Below, piece after piece: positions 43,430 through 52,951 of a stretch of 64,000 nt of DNA. A program made the position numbers and the translations under genes. The stretch is from JAGXLC01 sp964585385 (lineage in GTDB: Bacteria > Bacteroidota > Bacteroidia > Bacteroidales > UBA12077): positions 3,251-67,250 of the forward strand of contig CAZPDP010000016.1 of the NCBI GenBank assembly GCA_964585385.1. The letters run 5' to 3'. Positions within the stretch are counted from its first letter, which is position 1, and the number at the start of each line of letters is the position of its first letter. Under the pieces are notes generated by a model. It was not told the origin of the DNA and searched no databases. It was given only the letters and a program-made list of their open reading frames with translations.

Positions 43430-44641
43430 TTACTGATTATCAGATTCCACAAATTCATAGAATTTTTTCATAAAGTCTGGAATAGCACTTATTACACGTT
43501 TCCAGCTGGGAATAAAATCCGATTGCATGGGATTGGAAAGAAAATTTTCGCCAGCGAGGTAAATATTTTGGGCAAAAATTTCAACAGTTTCTTCCTCTGC
43601 GTGGTGATCAAGGTACAGACCGTTCATTACCGCATCATTATAATATTGCTCTGCATAATCGAGGGCTATTTTGTAGTAGGTGGCTTTCAGAGAACGGAAG
43701 GTTTCCTGTGAGAAGGTGTATCCTTTTTCTGCCAATTCCCTGAAAATAGCTTTGGATATATCGATGCTCATTTTAGAAAGGCCCTTATTTCTGTCGTCTT
43801 CAGATAAAGGCTGGTGTTTGTGATCATATTTGTCTGCAATATCCACCTGGCAAATCCGGTTGATAGGGTTTAAGCGCTGTACTTCTGATAATATACCTAT
43901 TTCAAGCCCCCAGTCGCTGGGTATACGGATGGTTTTGACCACATCGGCTCGCATTGAAAATTCCCCGGCAAGCGGATACCTGAAACCATTCAAATAGCGC
44001 AGGTAGGGGACGTGTCCGAAGAATTTTTCCAGGGCATGAATGAGTGGGGAAACCAGCAATCGAGTCACCCTGCCTTTTAGCTGTCCCTCAGATTCCCTGT
44101 AATAATAGCCTTTACAGAATTTATAATTGAAGCGGGGATCAACAACCGGGTAAAACAGGCGGGCCAAAAGAGAACGGTTATAAGTGGTTATATCAGCATC
44201 ATGCAGGGCAATGGCTTCAGACCTGCCTGAAGCAATAAAATAACCGTAACAGAACCATGCATTTCTGCCTTTTCCCATTTGGCTGGGGGCAATCTTTTTT
44301 TTAATCAGAAGGTCATCCAGTTCACGTAATCTCGGGCCGTCGTTCCATAAGATTCTGTGGCGCTGCGGAAGCCGTGAAAAGTATTTTTTTGCATGTTCAA
44401 ATTGTCGCTTGTTGGCCCTGTCCAGTCCTATAATAATTTCATTGAGGTAGTTAACTTTTTCAAGTTCGTCGAGTATTTTGGGTAAAGCACTTCCCTCCAG
44501 TTCAGAATAAAGGCAGGGAATAATAAGGGTCATAGGCCGGTTTTTGGAAAATTCCAGTAAACGGTCTTCCAACTCTTCGGTTGTTCTGTTTCTTAAATTA
44601 TGCAAGGTTGTGACCCAGCCGTTTTGATAGAAGTCTCCCAT
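43430..44641 (-). CDS. glucosyl-3-phosphoglycerate synthase-like GT81
   Basis: This 403-residue GT-A glycosyltransferase probably moves glucose from a nucleotide sugar to 3-phosphoglycerate. The N-terminal block LIIPCLYSELEGSALP, IIGLDRANKRQF, the metal motif HDADI (the DxD equivalent) and the long RSLKATYYKIALDY segment match the ~400-residue GpgS type described from Persephonella and methanogens. It lies 62 bp after the HAD gene and 5 bp before the GH13 gene. The product would need the HAD phosphatase to give glucosylglycerate. Confidence 0.78.
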   Translation of the reverse strand: MGDFYQNGWVTTLHNLRNRTTEELEDRLLEFSKNRPMTLIIPCLYSELEGSALPKILDELEKVNYLNEIIIGLDRANKRQFEHAKKYFSRLPQRHRILWNDGPRLRELDDLLIKKKIAPSQMGKGRNAWFCYGYFIASGRSEAIALHDADITTYNRSLLARLFYPVVDPRFNYKFCKGYYYRESEGQLKGRVTRLLVSPLIHALEKFFGHVPYLRYLNGFRYPLAGEFSMRADVVKTIRIPSDWGLEIGILSEVQRLNPINRICQVDIADKYDHKHQPLSEDDRNKGLSKMSIDISKAIFRELAEKGYTFSQETFRSLKATYYKIALDYAEQYYNDAVMNGLYLDHHAEEETVEIFAQNIYLAGENFLSNPMQSDFIPSWKRVISAIPDFMKKFYEFVESDNQ

Positions 44642-44703
44642 AGTTTCTGTTGTTGAATTTAATAATTGTTAATTTATAAAATTTACTTGTATCAGGAATA
44701 ATT

Positions 44704-45627
44704 TTATCCAATAAATTCTGGAAGCCTTATGAGATCCTTTATTACCACATTTGGTTTAACATCCCTTATCAATGGTATTTCCTCTCTGAGCCTCAGTGAT
44801 CGTTGATCACCCGCAAATAAGGCTGTTTGGAATCCTGTGGTGGAAGCAGGATATATATCGTTGTACATATCATTTCCAATATATAAGGTTTCTTCCGGGT
44901 TTATTCCGTATTCATTTCTTAAATTGTTTCTCAGCTTGTGAAACAGGGCCGTGTCTGGTTTTGAAATACCATATTTATAACTGTAAAAAGTTAGTTCAGG
45001 TTCAAAAGGATAAATAAATTCTTTATCCGTAATTTCATTATTCAAGAGGAAATTCATGATAACCGGGGTGTAAAACTGAGCATTGGAAACAATTCCCAAT
45101 GGGCAACCCATTGTTTTCAGCCTGGATAAAACTTCCTTCATATGGGGCATTGGGTAAATTTTGTTGCTCATCAGTTCGAACAGAAAAGAAAATATGCGGA
45201 TATCCTTATCATCTGGGACGGAGATTATACCTTTTTCACTGAATGATTCCAGCACTTCTTCCCATACACTTATGATATTGACTTCAGGAAAAGGGATATT
45301 GTTTTCCTTTTTTTCAGTATGAATGTAGGCAATAGTATTTTTGAATTTTTCAAGTATTTCTTTCAGAAATTCATTTTTTTCCTGTTCGTCCTCAATATGG
45401 ATGGGTATTCCTGCTCTTTTAATGGCGTGAGCCAGGTTTTCTTCTGCAAAGGTATAATGGTCAATGTCGCCGGAATCTGAAATGATTAAAGTGCCGTATA
45501 TATCAAATATGAAAGCCTTAATTTTCAGCTTACCCGGTATTTTTTCATCAATTCCTGTTTTTACAGGTTTTAATGGTTGTAGATTATTCAAAAAATCCTC
45601 TATAGGTTTCCATGATCTTTTTTCCAT
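44704..45627 (-). CDS. HAD-superfamily hydrolase, candidate glucosyl-3-phosphoglycerate phosphatase
   Basis: This 307-residue HAD enzyme has motif I FDIYGTL (residues about 38-44), motif II SNAQF, motif III Lys in GISKPD and motif IV YIGNDMYND. The second Asp of the usual DxD phosphatase motif is Tyr, a form also found in haloacid dehalogenases, so the phosphatase role is not certain. A helical cap lies between motifs I and II. It overlaps the GT4 gene by 44 nt and precedes the GpgS-like gene, fitting the dephosphorylation step. Confidence 0.72.
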   Translation of the reverse strand: MEKRSWKPIEDFLNNLQPLKPVKTGIDEKIPGKLKIKAFIFDIYGTLIISDSGDIDHYTFAEENLAHAIKRAGIPIHIEDEQEKNEFLKEILEKFKNTIAYIHTEKKENNIPFPEVNIISVWEEVLESFSEKGIISVPDDKDIRIFSFLFELMSNKIYPMPHMKEVLSRLKTMGCPLGIVSNAQFYTPVIMNFLLNNEITDKEFIYPFEPELTFYSYKYGISKPDTALFHKLRNNLRNEYGINPEETLYIGNDMYNDIYPASTTGFQTALFAGDQRSLRLREEIPLIRDVKPNVVIKDLIRLPEFIG

Positions 45628-46888
45628 AAACCTCGAATGAATAGTTGTTCCTGATTATTTTTTTGTTTTTTTCAATTATATCGTCGCCTGTTTTTTTGAA
45701 TAACTCAAAAAGACCGGGATTGTTTGAAAGTGTTTGGTTTTGAAAATCAACACTTTGTTTATTGTTCAATATAACCGCCATTTGCTCATCCATCGAAAGG
45801 TCCATAAAATCTTTATTCTTTCCCGGGACATTTATTTGATTATACAAATTGGGAAACTTCATCCCTATCTCAGTAAAATCCCTGGTTATATAATCAATAT
45901 TTCTGCCTGCTACAGGTGTGTCAAAAAGCCATGGCTCCATGTAGGTCATTCCAAAACCCTCTCTAATGCTGGTTGTAATACAAAAATCAGATCCCCTGAC
46001 CAGTCTTTCAAAATTTATAAACTGATTGACTTCAAAAAGTATGTTTTCTAAATTGTTTTGTTTGCAGAACCGTATCCACTGTTCATAAAATTTTAGCTCA
46101 ACAGGGTTTTTGGGTGCAAGTGTTACCAGGAATGTGGCCTGTTTCTTGAATAATTCTGATAACAAAATTAATTCTCCAATATTTTTTCGGCGGATAACCC
46201 TCACAGGATACGTAATGATTAATTTGTCGGGGTTTACCTTTAGCTTCTCCACTATTTCTGTCCTGCATTCTTCCTTCTTTATTTCAGGCGATAGGTTGGG
46301 CATACTGACAGGGTTTGGGAGATAAGTAATTTTTTCCGGAGGAAAACCTGTTTCAATAACTCTTTGTTGGTCTGCGGTATTGATAACCCCAAGGCGATAA
46401 GCAGGTATATCTTTCGGATATAATACGTCCTCAAGTCTTTCACTGAATCTTTCTTCAATGATTAGCCTGAGAAAATTCAAATTCTCGGGTCTGTCCTCCG
46501 GAAAATCATGCGTATGGTTGAAAACCCGGAATCCTTCTTTAGCCATGTTATACATACAATAAGTTGCTACGGGATTTTTCCCAAGGTTTAGATTATGAAA
46601 ATGGATAATGGCTTGTTTTTCCAAATGGCTGGTAATCCTGGAATAAAGCTTTTTATATATATTTTGGGCTTCTTCTTTGTTGTATGATTCGTTTTGCATA
46701 TAATCCAGGTTAGGCAGGATTGAAACAGGGACATCCAGATCTTGGTATAATTGTGGACTACTGGTATTTCCGCATATTATTTCAATTTCGACATCCTGAT
46801 AATGTTTCTTTAAACTTTTTATCTGAGAGTCGATAATACGGGTCACACCACCGGGATGAAGATGATAATGCCCAATAATAATCTTCAT
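45584..46888 (-). CDS. GT4-family glycosyltransferase, candidate mannosylglucosylglycerate synthase
   Basis: This 434-residue GT-B enzyme has HLHPGGVTRI at residues 8-17, ITYPVRVIRRKNIGELI before the nucleotide-sugar site and the REGFGMTYMEPW EX7E-like motif near residue 310. It is the first gene of the four-gene leftward operon. In some bacteria, glucosylglycerate is extended by a GT4 to mannosylglucosylglycerate; that role fits here but is unproven. A GT using another sugar or acceptor is possible. Confidence 0.72.
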   Translation of the reverse strand: MKIIIGHYHLHPGGVTRIIDSQIKSLKKHYQDVEIEIICGNTSSPQLYQDLDVPVSILPNLDYMQNESYNKEEAQNIYKKLYSRITSHLEKQAIIHFHNLNLGKNPVATYCMYNMAKEGFRVFNHTHDFPEDRPENLNFLRLIIEERFSERLEDVLYPKDIPAYRLGVINTADQQRVIETGFPPEKITYLPNPVSMPNLSPEIKKEECRTEIVEKLKVNPDKLIITYPVRVIRRKNIGELILLSELFKKQATFLVTLAPKNPVELKFYEQWIRFCKQNNLENILFEVNQFINFERLVRGSDFCITTSIREGFGMTYMEPWLFDTPVAGRNIDYITRDFTEIGMKFPNLYNQINVPGKNKDFMDLSMDEQMAVILNNKQSVDFQNQTLSNNPGLFELFKKTGDDIIEKNKKIIRNNYSFEVYGKKIMETYRGFFE

Positions 46889-46971
46889 AATCTTTCTTAT
46901 TTTGCCGATAAAATAGAAAATTTTTCGGAGATGGAGATTATCAGAGGATTATTTTTTCTGAGAATGGATAT

Positions 46972-47002
46972 AAAAAAAAGCTGCCCGATGAGAGCAGCTT
47001 TT
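46972..47002 (-). terminator. terminator of rpoD
   Basis: AAAAGCTGC (46976-46984) pairs with GCAGCTTTT (46994-47002) around a 9-nt loop. Read leftward, the stem continues into a run of T (A on the + strand from 46972). It closes rpoD and precedes the GT4 operon promoter. Confidence 0.85.
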
Positions 47003-47017
47003 GGTTAAAAGGGACCT

Positions 47018-47878
47018 TTATCCAAGGTATTTTTTTAGAAGTTTGTTTTTTGAGGAATGACGCAATCTTCGGATACCTTTTTCTTTAATTTGTCTTACTC
47101 TTTCTCGTGTCAGATTAAGTTTCTGGCCGATTTCTTCAAGTGACATTTCCGGTACACCCAGACCAAAGAAATATTTTATTACAGCCTTTTCTTTTTCCGG
47201 CAGTACACTTAACGTTCTGTCAATTTCCCTGCTAAGAGATTCATTCATAAGCGTTCCATCCGCATCCGGTGCATCTGAATTTTCCATCACATCCAGTAGG
47301 CTTCCGTCTTCATCATCATCAAAAGGTGCATCCATTGAAAGGGGCTTTCCGGAAAGCTGTAATGTTTTTTCAACTTTTTCTTTTGGTAAATCCACCATTT
47401 CTGCTAACTCATCTGCTGTTGGCGTTCTGTCGTTTTCCTGTTCAAGTTTTGAATAGGCTTTATGCAGTTTATTAATAGAGCCTACTTTGTTAAGGGGCAA
47501 GCGTACAACACGCGATTGTTCTGCAATAGCCTGTAAAATTGATTGTCTGATCCACCATACAGCATAAGAGATAAATTTAAATCCTTTTGTTTCATCAAAC
47601 CTTTCAGCTGCCTTAATCAGTCCCAGGTTCCCTTCATTGATAAGATCAGGCAGACTCAAACCCTGAAACTGGTATTGCTTAGCCACTGAAATGACAAAAC
47701 GTAAATTGGCCCGTGTAAGTTTTTCCAATGCTGCTTTGTCGCCTTTTTTGATTCTTTGTGCTAGCTCTACCTCTTCATCAGGAGTTAACAAATCTTCTTT
47801 TCCTACTTCCTGCAAATACTTCTCAAGAGATGAACTGTCTCTGTTCGTAATGGATTTTGTAATCTTTAATTGTCTCAT
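47018..47878 (-). CDS. rpoD: primary sigma-70 factor RpoD (short Bacteroidota type)
   Basis: This 286-residue sigma factor directs RNA polymerase to TTTG/TAnnTTTG promoters. Region 1.2-2 (LQEVGKEDLLTPDEEVEL, YAVWWIRQSILQAI) and region 4 (LEEIGQKLNLTRERVRQI) are intact, with region 1.1 and the large non-conserved insert of E. coli RpoD absent, as usual in the phylum. The gene is monocistronic, with a terminator behind it. A CTTTTGC/GCAAAAG pair lies in the leader. Confidence 0.95.
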   Translation of the reverse strand: MRQLKITKSITNRDSSSLEKYLQEVGKEDLLTPDEEVELAQRIKKGDKAALEKLTRANLRFVISVAKQYQFQGLSLPDLINEGNLGLIKAAERFDETKGFKFISYAVWWIRQSILQAIAEQSRVVRLPLNKVGSINKLHKAYSKLEQENDRTPTADELAEMVDLPKEKVEKTLQLSGKPLSMDAPFDDDEDGSLLDVMENSDAPDADGTLMNESLSREIDRTLSVLPEKEKAVIKYFFGLGVPEMSLEEIGQKLNLTRERVRQIKEKGIRRLRHSSKNKLLKKYLG

Positions 47879-48147
47879 CTCAGCTTTTTGTTTTTATTAC
47901 TTGGTTCCTACTATTTTATAACACGGTCTCTGCTTTTGCATTTTCAAAAACGCAAAAGATTTATGGAAATTTTACAAAGTTGCAAAATTTTTTAATATAT
48001 TTCCAATCTTTTTTGTCTCACTTTGAATTAAATAGGGCAACTCTACCGGAGCAATTTTTATATTGAGTTGGCAGTTATACGTTTGCCTTAACATTAAGTT
48101 TTAAATTTCTTAACATATTTCACATAATCTGACAAAAGTCATATTAA

Positions 48148-49266
48148 ATGAATGATTATCAGACTTTGATTTACAAAATCGCATTAAGTTTAATCCCTAA
48201 AGTTGGTCCCATTCTCGCCAAACGAATCATATCCTATACTGGCAGCCCGGAGGCCTTTTTTAGAGAGTCAAAAAGAAACTTGCTGAAAATTCCCAATCTT
48301 GGAAAACATATAATTGAAAACGTTCACGCGGATGATTTGTTTAGGAAAGCTGAGGAAGAAATTCGTTTTATTGAAAAATATCGGATAAAGGCTTTATTTT
48401 ATACCGACAAGAAATACCCTTCCCGTTTAAAAAGCTGTGAAGATGCTCCAATTTTGCTTTTTACAAAAGGTACAGCCGACTTAAATACAGTTAAAGTTTT
48501 GAGTGTTGTGGGAACCAGAAATCCATCAGAAAGGGGGCTCGAGTATTGTAAGAATTTAATAAAAGATTTGGTAAATCAGGATAAAGACATTCTGATAGTG
48601 AGTGGTCTTGCCTATGGAATTGATATCTGTGCCCATAAAGCAGCAATTGATAATGAAGCCCTGACAGCAGGGGTGCTGGCGCACGGATTGAGTACCATTT
48701 ATCCCTCTTTACACAGGAAAATTGCCGAAGAAATTAGCCGTCAAGGTTCTCTTGTAACCGAATTTACCAGTCAGACCAAAGCGATAGCTCCTAATTTTAT
48801 TAGCAGAAACCGGATAATAGCAGGACTTTCCGATGCCACTGTAGTTGTAGAATCTGCTTATAAAGGCGGAGCCCTAATCACTGCCGATATTGCGAATTCA
48901 TATAACCGCGATGTTTTTGCTTTTCCCGGGCGCCCATCAGATACTTATTCCAAAGGTTGTAACCAGCTTATAAAAACCAACAAGGCTGCCATGATAGAAA
49001 GCTCTGAAGACCTCGAGTATCTGCTTGGCTGGGAGGTGAATAAGACCAAACAAAAGATTATTCAGAGAAAAATGTTCAATGAACTCGAGGGAGTGGAAAA
49101 AAATATAGTTGACATTCTCGAGGGAAAAGAAGCCGTACCCATTGATGAAATATGTGCTAGCGCCGAAATGCCTACAAGCCAGGTTTCTCCGGTTTTACTG
49201 AATCTTGAGTTTAAAGGGTTGGTGAAAACATTACCCGGAAAGCGATATAAAATAGTGAACTTCTAG
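48148..49266 (+). CDS. dprA: DNA-protecting protein DprA
   Basis: This 372-residue DNA-processing protein loads RecA on single-stranded DNA during transformation. N-terminal helix-hairpin-helix (LIPKVGPILAKRII), Rossmann-like core with VVGTRNPSERG and SGLAYGIDICAHKAAI, and a C-terminal winged helix (EAVPIDEICASAEMPTSQVSPVL) are all visible. The length is normal. It is divergent from rpoD and monocistronic. Confidence 0.94.
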   Translation: MNDYQTLIYKIALSLIPKVGPILAKRIISYTGSPEAFFRESKRNLLKIPNLGKHIIENVHADDLFRKAEEEIRFIEKYRIKALFYTDKKYPSRLKSCEDAPILLFTKGTADLNTVKVLSVVGTRNPSERGLEYCKNLIKDLVNQDKDILIVSGLAYGIDICAHKAAIDNEALTAGVLAHGLSTIYPSLHRKIAEEISRQGSLVTEFTSQTKAIAPNFISRNRIIAGLSDATVVVESAYKGGALITADIANSYNRDVFAFPGRPSDTYSKGCNQLIKTNKAAMIESSEDLEYLLGWEVNKTKQKIIQRKMFNELEGVEKNIVDILEGKEAVPIDEICASAEMPTSQVSPVLLNLEFKGLVKTLPGKRYKIVNF

Positions 49267-49398
49267 AAATGATATCCGTCATCAATGTTGTAAAACATAA
49301 CAGGGAGGCTGGCTTCCGAATTTATCTAAAATACAGAGTTTAATGTGGTTAATTCAGCTTTTTGATTCTTTCTAAATATTGCCATGTGTTTTAAAATG

Positions 49399-49429
49399 TT
49401 TTGCTAAACAAATTTTTTACATAAGTTTG
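49399..49429 (+). promoter_or_regulatory. gdhA promoter
   Basis: The -7 box TAAGTTTG (49422-49429) matches TAnnTTTG exactly, and TTTTG (49399-49403) lies 18 bp upstream as a -33 element. The start codon is 51 bp downstream. It is the best-matched promoter in the window. Confidence 0.65.
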
Positions 49430-49480
49430 TTTTCACTTAATTTGAACAATTAAATTATCTAACCTAAAACTTCAACTAAC

Positions 49481-50821
49481 ATGGATCCAAGAGTAGAACA
49501 ATTCATGACTCAGATTACTGCAAAAAATCCTAATGAAGGTGAATTTCATCAGGCTGTACAGGAAGTTGCTGAATCATTAATTCCCTTTATTGAGGAAAAC
49601 CCCAAGTACAAACACGGCAAAGTTCTTGAACGTATCGCCGAACCAGAAAGGGTGATCTTATTCCGTATTCCCTGGCTGGACGATAAAGGAGAAATTCAGA
49701 TCAACAAAGGGTACAGAATTGAAATGAACAGCGCTATTGGTCCTTACAAGGGCGGCCTGAGATTTCACCCCACAGTTAATTTGAGTATTCTTAAATTTTT
49801 AGCTTTTGAACAGGTATTTAAAAATAGCCTGACAACGTTACCATTGGGAGGTGGTAAAGGTGGTTCTGACTTTGATCCCAAAGGAAAATCTGATAATGAA
49901 GTAATGCGGTTCTGCCAGAGCTTTATGACTGAACTTTATCGTCATATTGGGCCTAATACAGACGTTCCTGCCGGTGATATTGGTGTAGGCGGAAGGGAAA
50001 TCGGTTTCCTTTTTGGTCAGTATAAACGTCTGAAAAATGAATTTACTGGTGTGCTTACCGGTAAAGGAATTCAGTATGGAGGTAGCTTGATTCGTCCCGA
50101 AGCTACGGGCTACGGAGCCGTTTATTTTGCTGAGGAAATGCTTAAAACCCGTGGGGAAAGTTTCAAAGGTAAAACTATTGCTGTCTCCGGATCAGGAAAC
50201 GTGGCTCAGTTTGCTACTCAAAAGGTAACTGAACTCGGCGGCAAGGTTGTTACCCTTTCCGATTCTTCAGGGTTTATTCATGATCCGAATGGTATCGATA
50301 AGGATAAGCTTGATTATGTAATGGAACTCAAGAACATTAAGCGTGGAAGAATCAAAGAATATGCAGAAAAATTCGGTGTTGAATACCACGAAGGTAAACG
50401 ACCATGGAGCGTGAAATGTGATGTAGCTCTACCTTCAGCCACGCAGAATGAAATTAACGGTGATGATGCTAAAGAATTGGTTTCCAATGGTTGCTATGTT
50501 GTATCTGAAGGTGCTAATATGCCATCAACACCTGAGGCCATTGATATTTTCCTCAAAAAACAAATTCTCTTTGGTCCTGGTAAAGCAGCTAATGCTGGTG
50601 GTGTTGCTGTTTCCGGCCTTGAGATGACACAGAATTCAATGCGCCTTCCATGGACCAGAGAAGATGTAGATAAACAGCTTCACCAGATTATGATTGATAT
50701 ACACAATACCTGTGTGAAATATGGTAAAGATAACAATGATTATATTAATTATGTGAAAGGTGCAAATATCGGTGGCTTTGTTAAAGTGGCTGAGGCTATG
50801 CTCGCACAGGGTGCTATATAA
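49481..50821 (+). CDS. gdhA: NADP-type glutamate dehydrogenase
   Basis: This 446-residue hexameric enzyme aminates 2-oxoglutarate. The catalytic region INKGYRIEMNSAIGPYKGGLRFHP contains the substrate lysines, followed by LPLGGGKGGSDFDPKG and AGDIGVGGREIG. The Rossmann motif is VSGSGNVAQFA. The length is that of the small hexameric NADP class. Monocistronic, with a strong promoter and terminator, which suits a main ammonia-assimilating enzyme. Confidence 0.96.
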   Translation: MDPRVEQFMTQITAKNPNEGEFHQAVQEVAESLIPFIEENPKYKHGKVLERIAEPERVILFRIPWLDDKGEIQINKGYRIEMNSAIGPYKGGLRFHPTVNLSILKFLAFEQVFKNSLTTLPLGGGKGGSDFDPKGKSDNEVMRFCQSFMTELYRHIGPNTDVPAGDIGVGGREIGFLFGQYKRLKNEFTGVLTGKGIQYGGSLIRPEATGYGAVYFAEEMLKTRGESFKGKTIAVSGSGNVAQFATQKVTELGGKVVTLSDSSGFIHDPNGIDKDKLDYVMELKNIKRGRIKEYAEKFGVEYHEGKRPWSVKCDVALPSATQNEINGDDAKELVSNGCYVVSEGANMPSTPEAIDIFLKKQILFGPGKAANAGGVAVSGLEMTQNSMRLPWTREDVDKQLHQIMIDIHNTCVKYGKDNNDYINYVKGANIGGFVKVAEAMLAQGAI

Positions 50822-50853
50822 AATAATAACTTGATTTTAGTATATTGAAAAAC

Positions 50854-50882
50854 AGGGGAGTCAAAAGCTCCCCTTTTTTTTG
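50854..50882 (+). terminator. gdhA terminator
   Basis: AGGGGAG (50854-50860) pairs with CTCCCCT (50868-50874) over a 7-nt loop, followed by eight T. Confidence 0.9.
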
Positions 50883-50932
50883 TCGTGTTTTTTTGTCAAG
50901 TTTGCATTACTTTTAATCAGTATGCACAATGT

Positions 50933-51700
50933 ATGAAATTTATTGATACACACTCACACCTGTATTTACCCCAGTTTGAAAACGATTTGGATGAAGTGTA
51001 TAATCGCGCCCGGCAAAAAAATATCGAAAGAATATATATGCCCAATATTGATTCTGATTCCATTGGGAGTATGATGAAACTTGAAAAAGATTATCCTGGT
51101 TTTTTTTACCCCATGATGGGACTTCACCCCACTTCTGTTAAAGAAAATTATGAAGAAGAACTAAAAGTAGTGGAAGGATGGCTATCTGAAAGAAATTTTT
51201 CTGCTATTGGAGAAATTGGTATTGACCTTTATTGGGATAAAACGTATTTTAAAGAGCAGGAAATAGCTTTTGAAAAGCAAATTCAATGGGCAAAACACCT
51301 GGGAATGCCAATTGTTATTCATTCCCGGAATTCCTTTGAGGAGATATTTGAAATTGTGGGTCGTAATAACGATGACAAATTGTTTGGTATCTTCCATAGT
51401 TTTTCCGGAGATTATGATGATGCACAACATATCCTGGATCTTGGTTTTAAGATAGGAATAAACGGCATTGTTACCTTCAAGAATTCAACACTGGGAAATG
51501 TTGTAAAACAAATTGATATTAATCATATTGTGTTAGAAACAGATTCGCCATTTTTGGCACCCACTCCAAAGAGGGGGAAAAGAAATGAAAGCAGTTATTT
51601 GTATTATATCGCAGAAAAAATTGCACAAATTAAGGATATGAAACTGGAAGAAGTGGCAGAAATAACTGCACAAAACGCATTAAACATTTTTACTCACTAA
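50933..51700 (+). CDS. tatD: TatD-family metal-dependent deoxyribonuclease
   Basis: This 255-residue TIM-barrel hydrolase has the metal motif DTHSHL at the N-terminus, GEIGIDLYWD, VIHSRNSFEE, GIFHSFSGD and ETDSPFLAP. TatD proteins are 3'-5' DNases or D-Tyr-tRNA deacylase-like enzymes. The start is ATG 50933, where the family begins (MKFIDTHSH), rather than the earlier GTG. It is followed 3 bp later by ansA. Confidence 0.93.
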   Translation: MKFIDTHSHLYLPQFENDLDEVYNRARQKNIERIYMPNIDSDSIGSMMKLEKDYPGFFYPMMGLHPTSVKENYEEELKVVEGWLSERNFSAIGEIGIDLYWDKTYFKEQEIAFEKQIQWAKHLGMPIVIHSRNSFEEIFEIVGRNNDDKLFGIFHSFSGDYDDAQHILDLGFKIGINGIVTFKNSTLGNVVKQIDINHIVLETDSPFLAPTPKRGKRNESSYLYYIAEKIAQIKDMKLEEVAEITAQNALNIFTH

Positions 51701-51703
51701 CTC

Positions 51704-52741
51704 ATGTCTGAAAATCAAGACATATCCATTCTGATTATCTATACCGGAGGTACTATCGGGATGATAAAAAATCCTGAAACCGGAACGCTTTCACCATTTG
51801 ATTTTTCTCATATTTCTGAACAGGTACCGGAGTTAAAGAGTTTTGGATACAACCTCGAAACCATAACTTTTTCTCCTTTAATCGATTCCTCCGACGTGAT
51901 GCCTGAGTTTTGGGTTAAGCTTGCAGGAGTTATCGAAGATAATTATGACAAATATGATGGGTTTATTGTATTGCATGGGACAGACACAATGGCTTACACT
52001 GCTTCCGCCCTAAGTTTTATGCTTGAGAACCTGCAGAAACCGGTTATTTTTACAGGTTCGCAATTGCCTATCGGAACGCTGCGAACCGATGGAAAAGAAA
52101 ACCTGATAACCGCCATTGAGATTGCAGCGGCAAGGAAGGATGATCAATCGCTGGTGCCTGAGGTGGCTCTTTATTTTGAAAACAGGCTTTACAGGGGTAA
52201 CCGGACCACAAAAGTCAGCTCGGAGCATTTTAATGCATTTTCGTCACCCAATTATCCCGAACTCGCTGAAATTGGGATTAATATAAAATATAATCACGGA
52301 GCCATTCGATATCCAACTATTTATAAAGAACTGAAGGTTCAAAAAAAGATTGATCCGAATATTGGCGTTTTAAAAATATACCCCGGGCTGAAAAAAGAGG
52401 TTGCACAAGATATAATCTTCTCAAAAAATATTAAAGCAGTTATACTTGAAACGTACGGAGCAGGAAATGCTCCAACAACTGAATGGCTTTACAATCTAAT
52501 TCAGGATGCTTTAAAACATAATATAATCATCCTCAATGTAACACAATGTATGGTAGGTCAGGTGGATATGACTAAATATGAAAATGGAAAGCAGTTATTG
52601 AATGCCGGAGTTCTAAGTGGATATGACATTACATTTGAGGCTGCCGTCACAAAACTGATGTATTTATTAGGGCAATATCCTGAACCATCTGAAGTTAGAA
52701 AGTGTTTAAATAGATCCTTAAGAGGAGAAATTGACATATAA
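51704..52741 (+). CDS. ansA: type I cytosolic L-asparaginase
   Basis: This 345-residue enzyme hydrolyses asparagine to aspartate and ammonia. The catalytic TGGTIGM is near residue 15 and HGTDTMAYTASAL near residue 90, with no signal peptide, so it is cytosolic. Length and motifs fit AnsA. It lies 3 bp after tatD and shares its transcript. This gene pair is common in Bacteroidota. Confidence 0.94.
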   Translation: MSENQDISILIIYTGGTIGMIKNPETGTLSPFDFSHISEQVPELKSFGYNLETITFSPLIDSSDVMPEFWVKLAGVIEDNYDKYDGFIVLHGTDTMAYTASALSFMLENLQKPVIFTGSQLPIGTLRTDGKENLITAIEIAAARKDDQSLVPEVALYFENRLYRGNRTTKVSSEHFNAFSSPNYPELAEIGINIKYNHGAIRYPTIYKELKVQKKIDPNIGVLKIYPGLKKEVAQDIIFSKNIKAVILETYGAGNAPTTEWLYNLIQDALKHNIIILNVTQCMVGQVDMTKYENGKQLLNAGVLSGYDITFEAAVTKLMYLLGQYPEPSEVRKCLNRSLRGEIDI

Positions 52742-52800
52742 ATACTCATTGAATCATAATTTTTTGTAATTTGTGCCGCAAAAATTGGAATAATGAATCT

Positions 52801-52888
52801 GGAGAAATGGCCGAGTGGTCGAAGGCGCACGCCTGGAAAGTGTGTAACCGCCAAAAGCGGTTCGAGGGTTCGAATCCCTCTTTCTCCG
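52801..52888 (+). tRNA. tRNA-Ser (anticodon GGA)
   Basis: This 88-nt class II tRNA has acceptor arms GGAGAAA (52801-52807) and TTTCTCC (52881-52887), the anticodon stem CACGC/GTGTG and anticodon GGA at 52835-52837, a long variable arm (CCGCCAAAAGCGG) and TTCGAAT in the T loop. CCA is not encoded. TAATTTGTGCCGC just upstream (52767-52779) is a probable -7 box and start region. Confidence 0.96.
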
Positions 52889-52951
52889 CTGAATTTAACT
52901 AAAAATTTGTAAATTTATAATCCATTAATTAATCAAAACAGTAGACAAACC

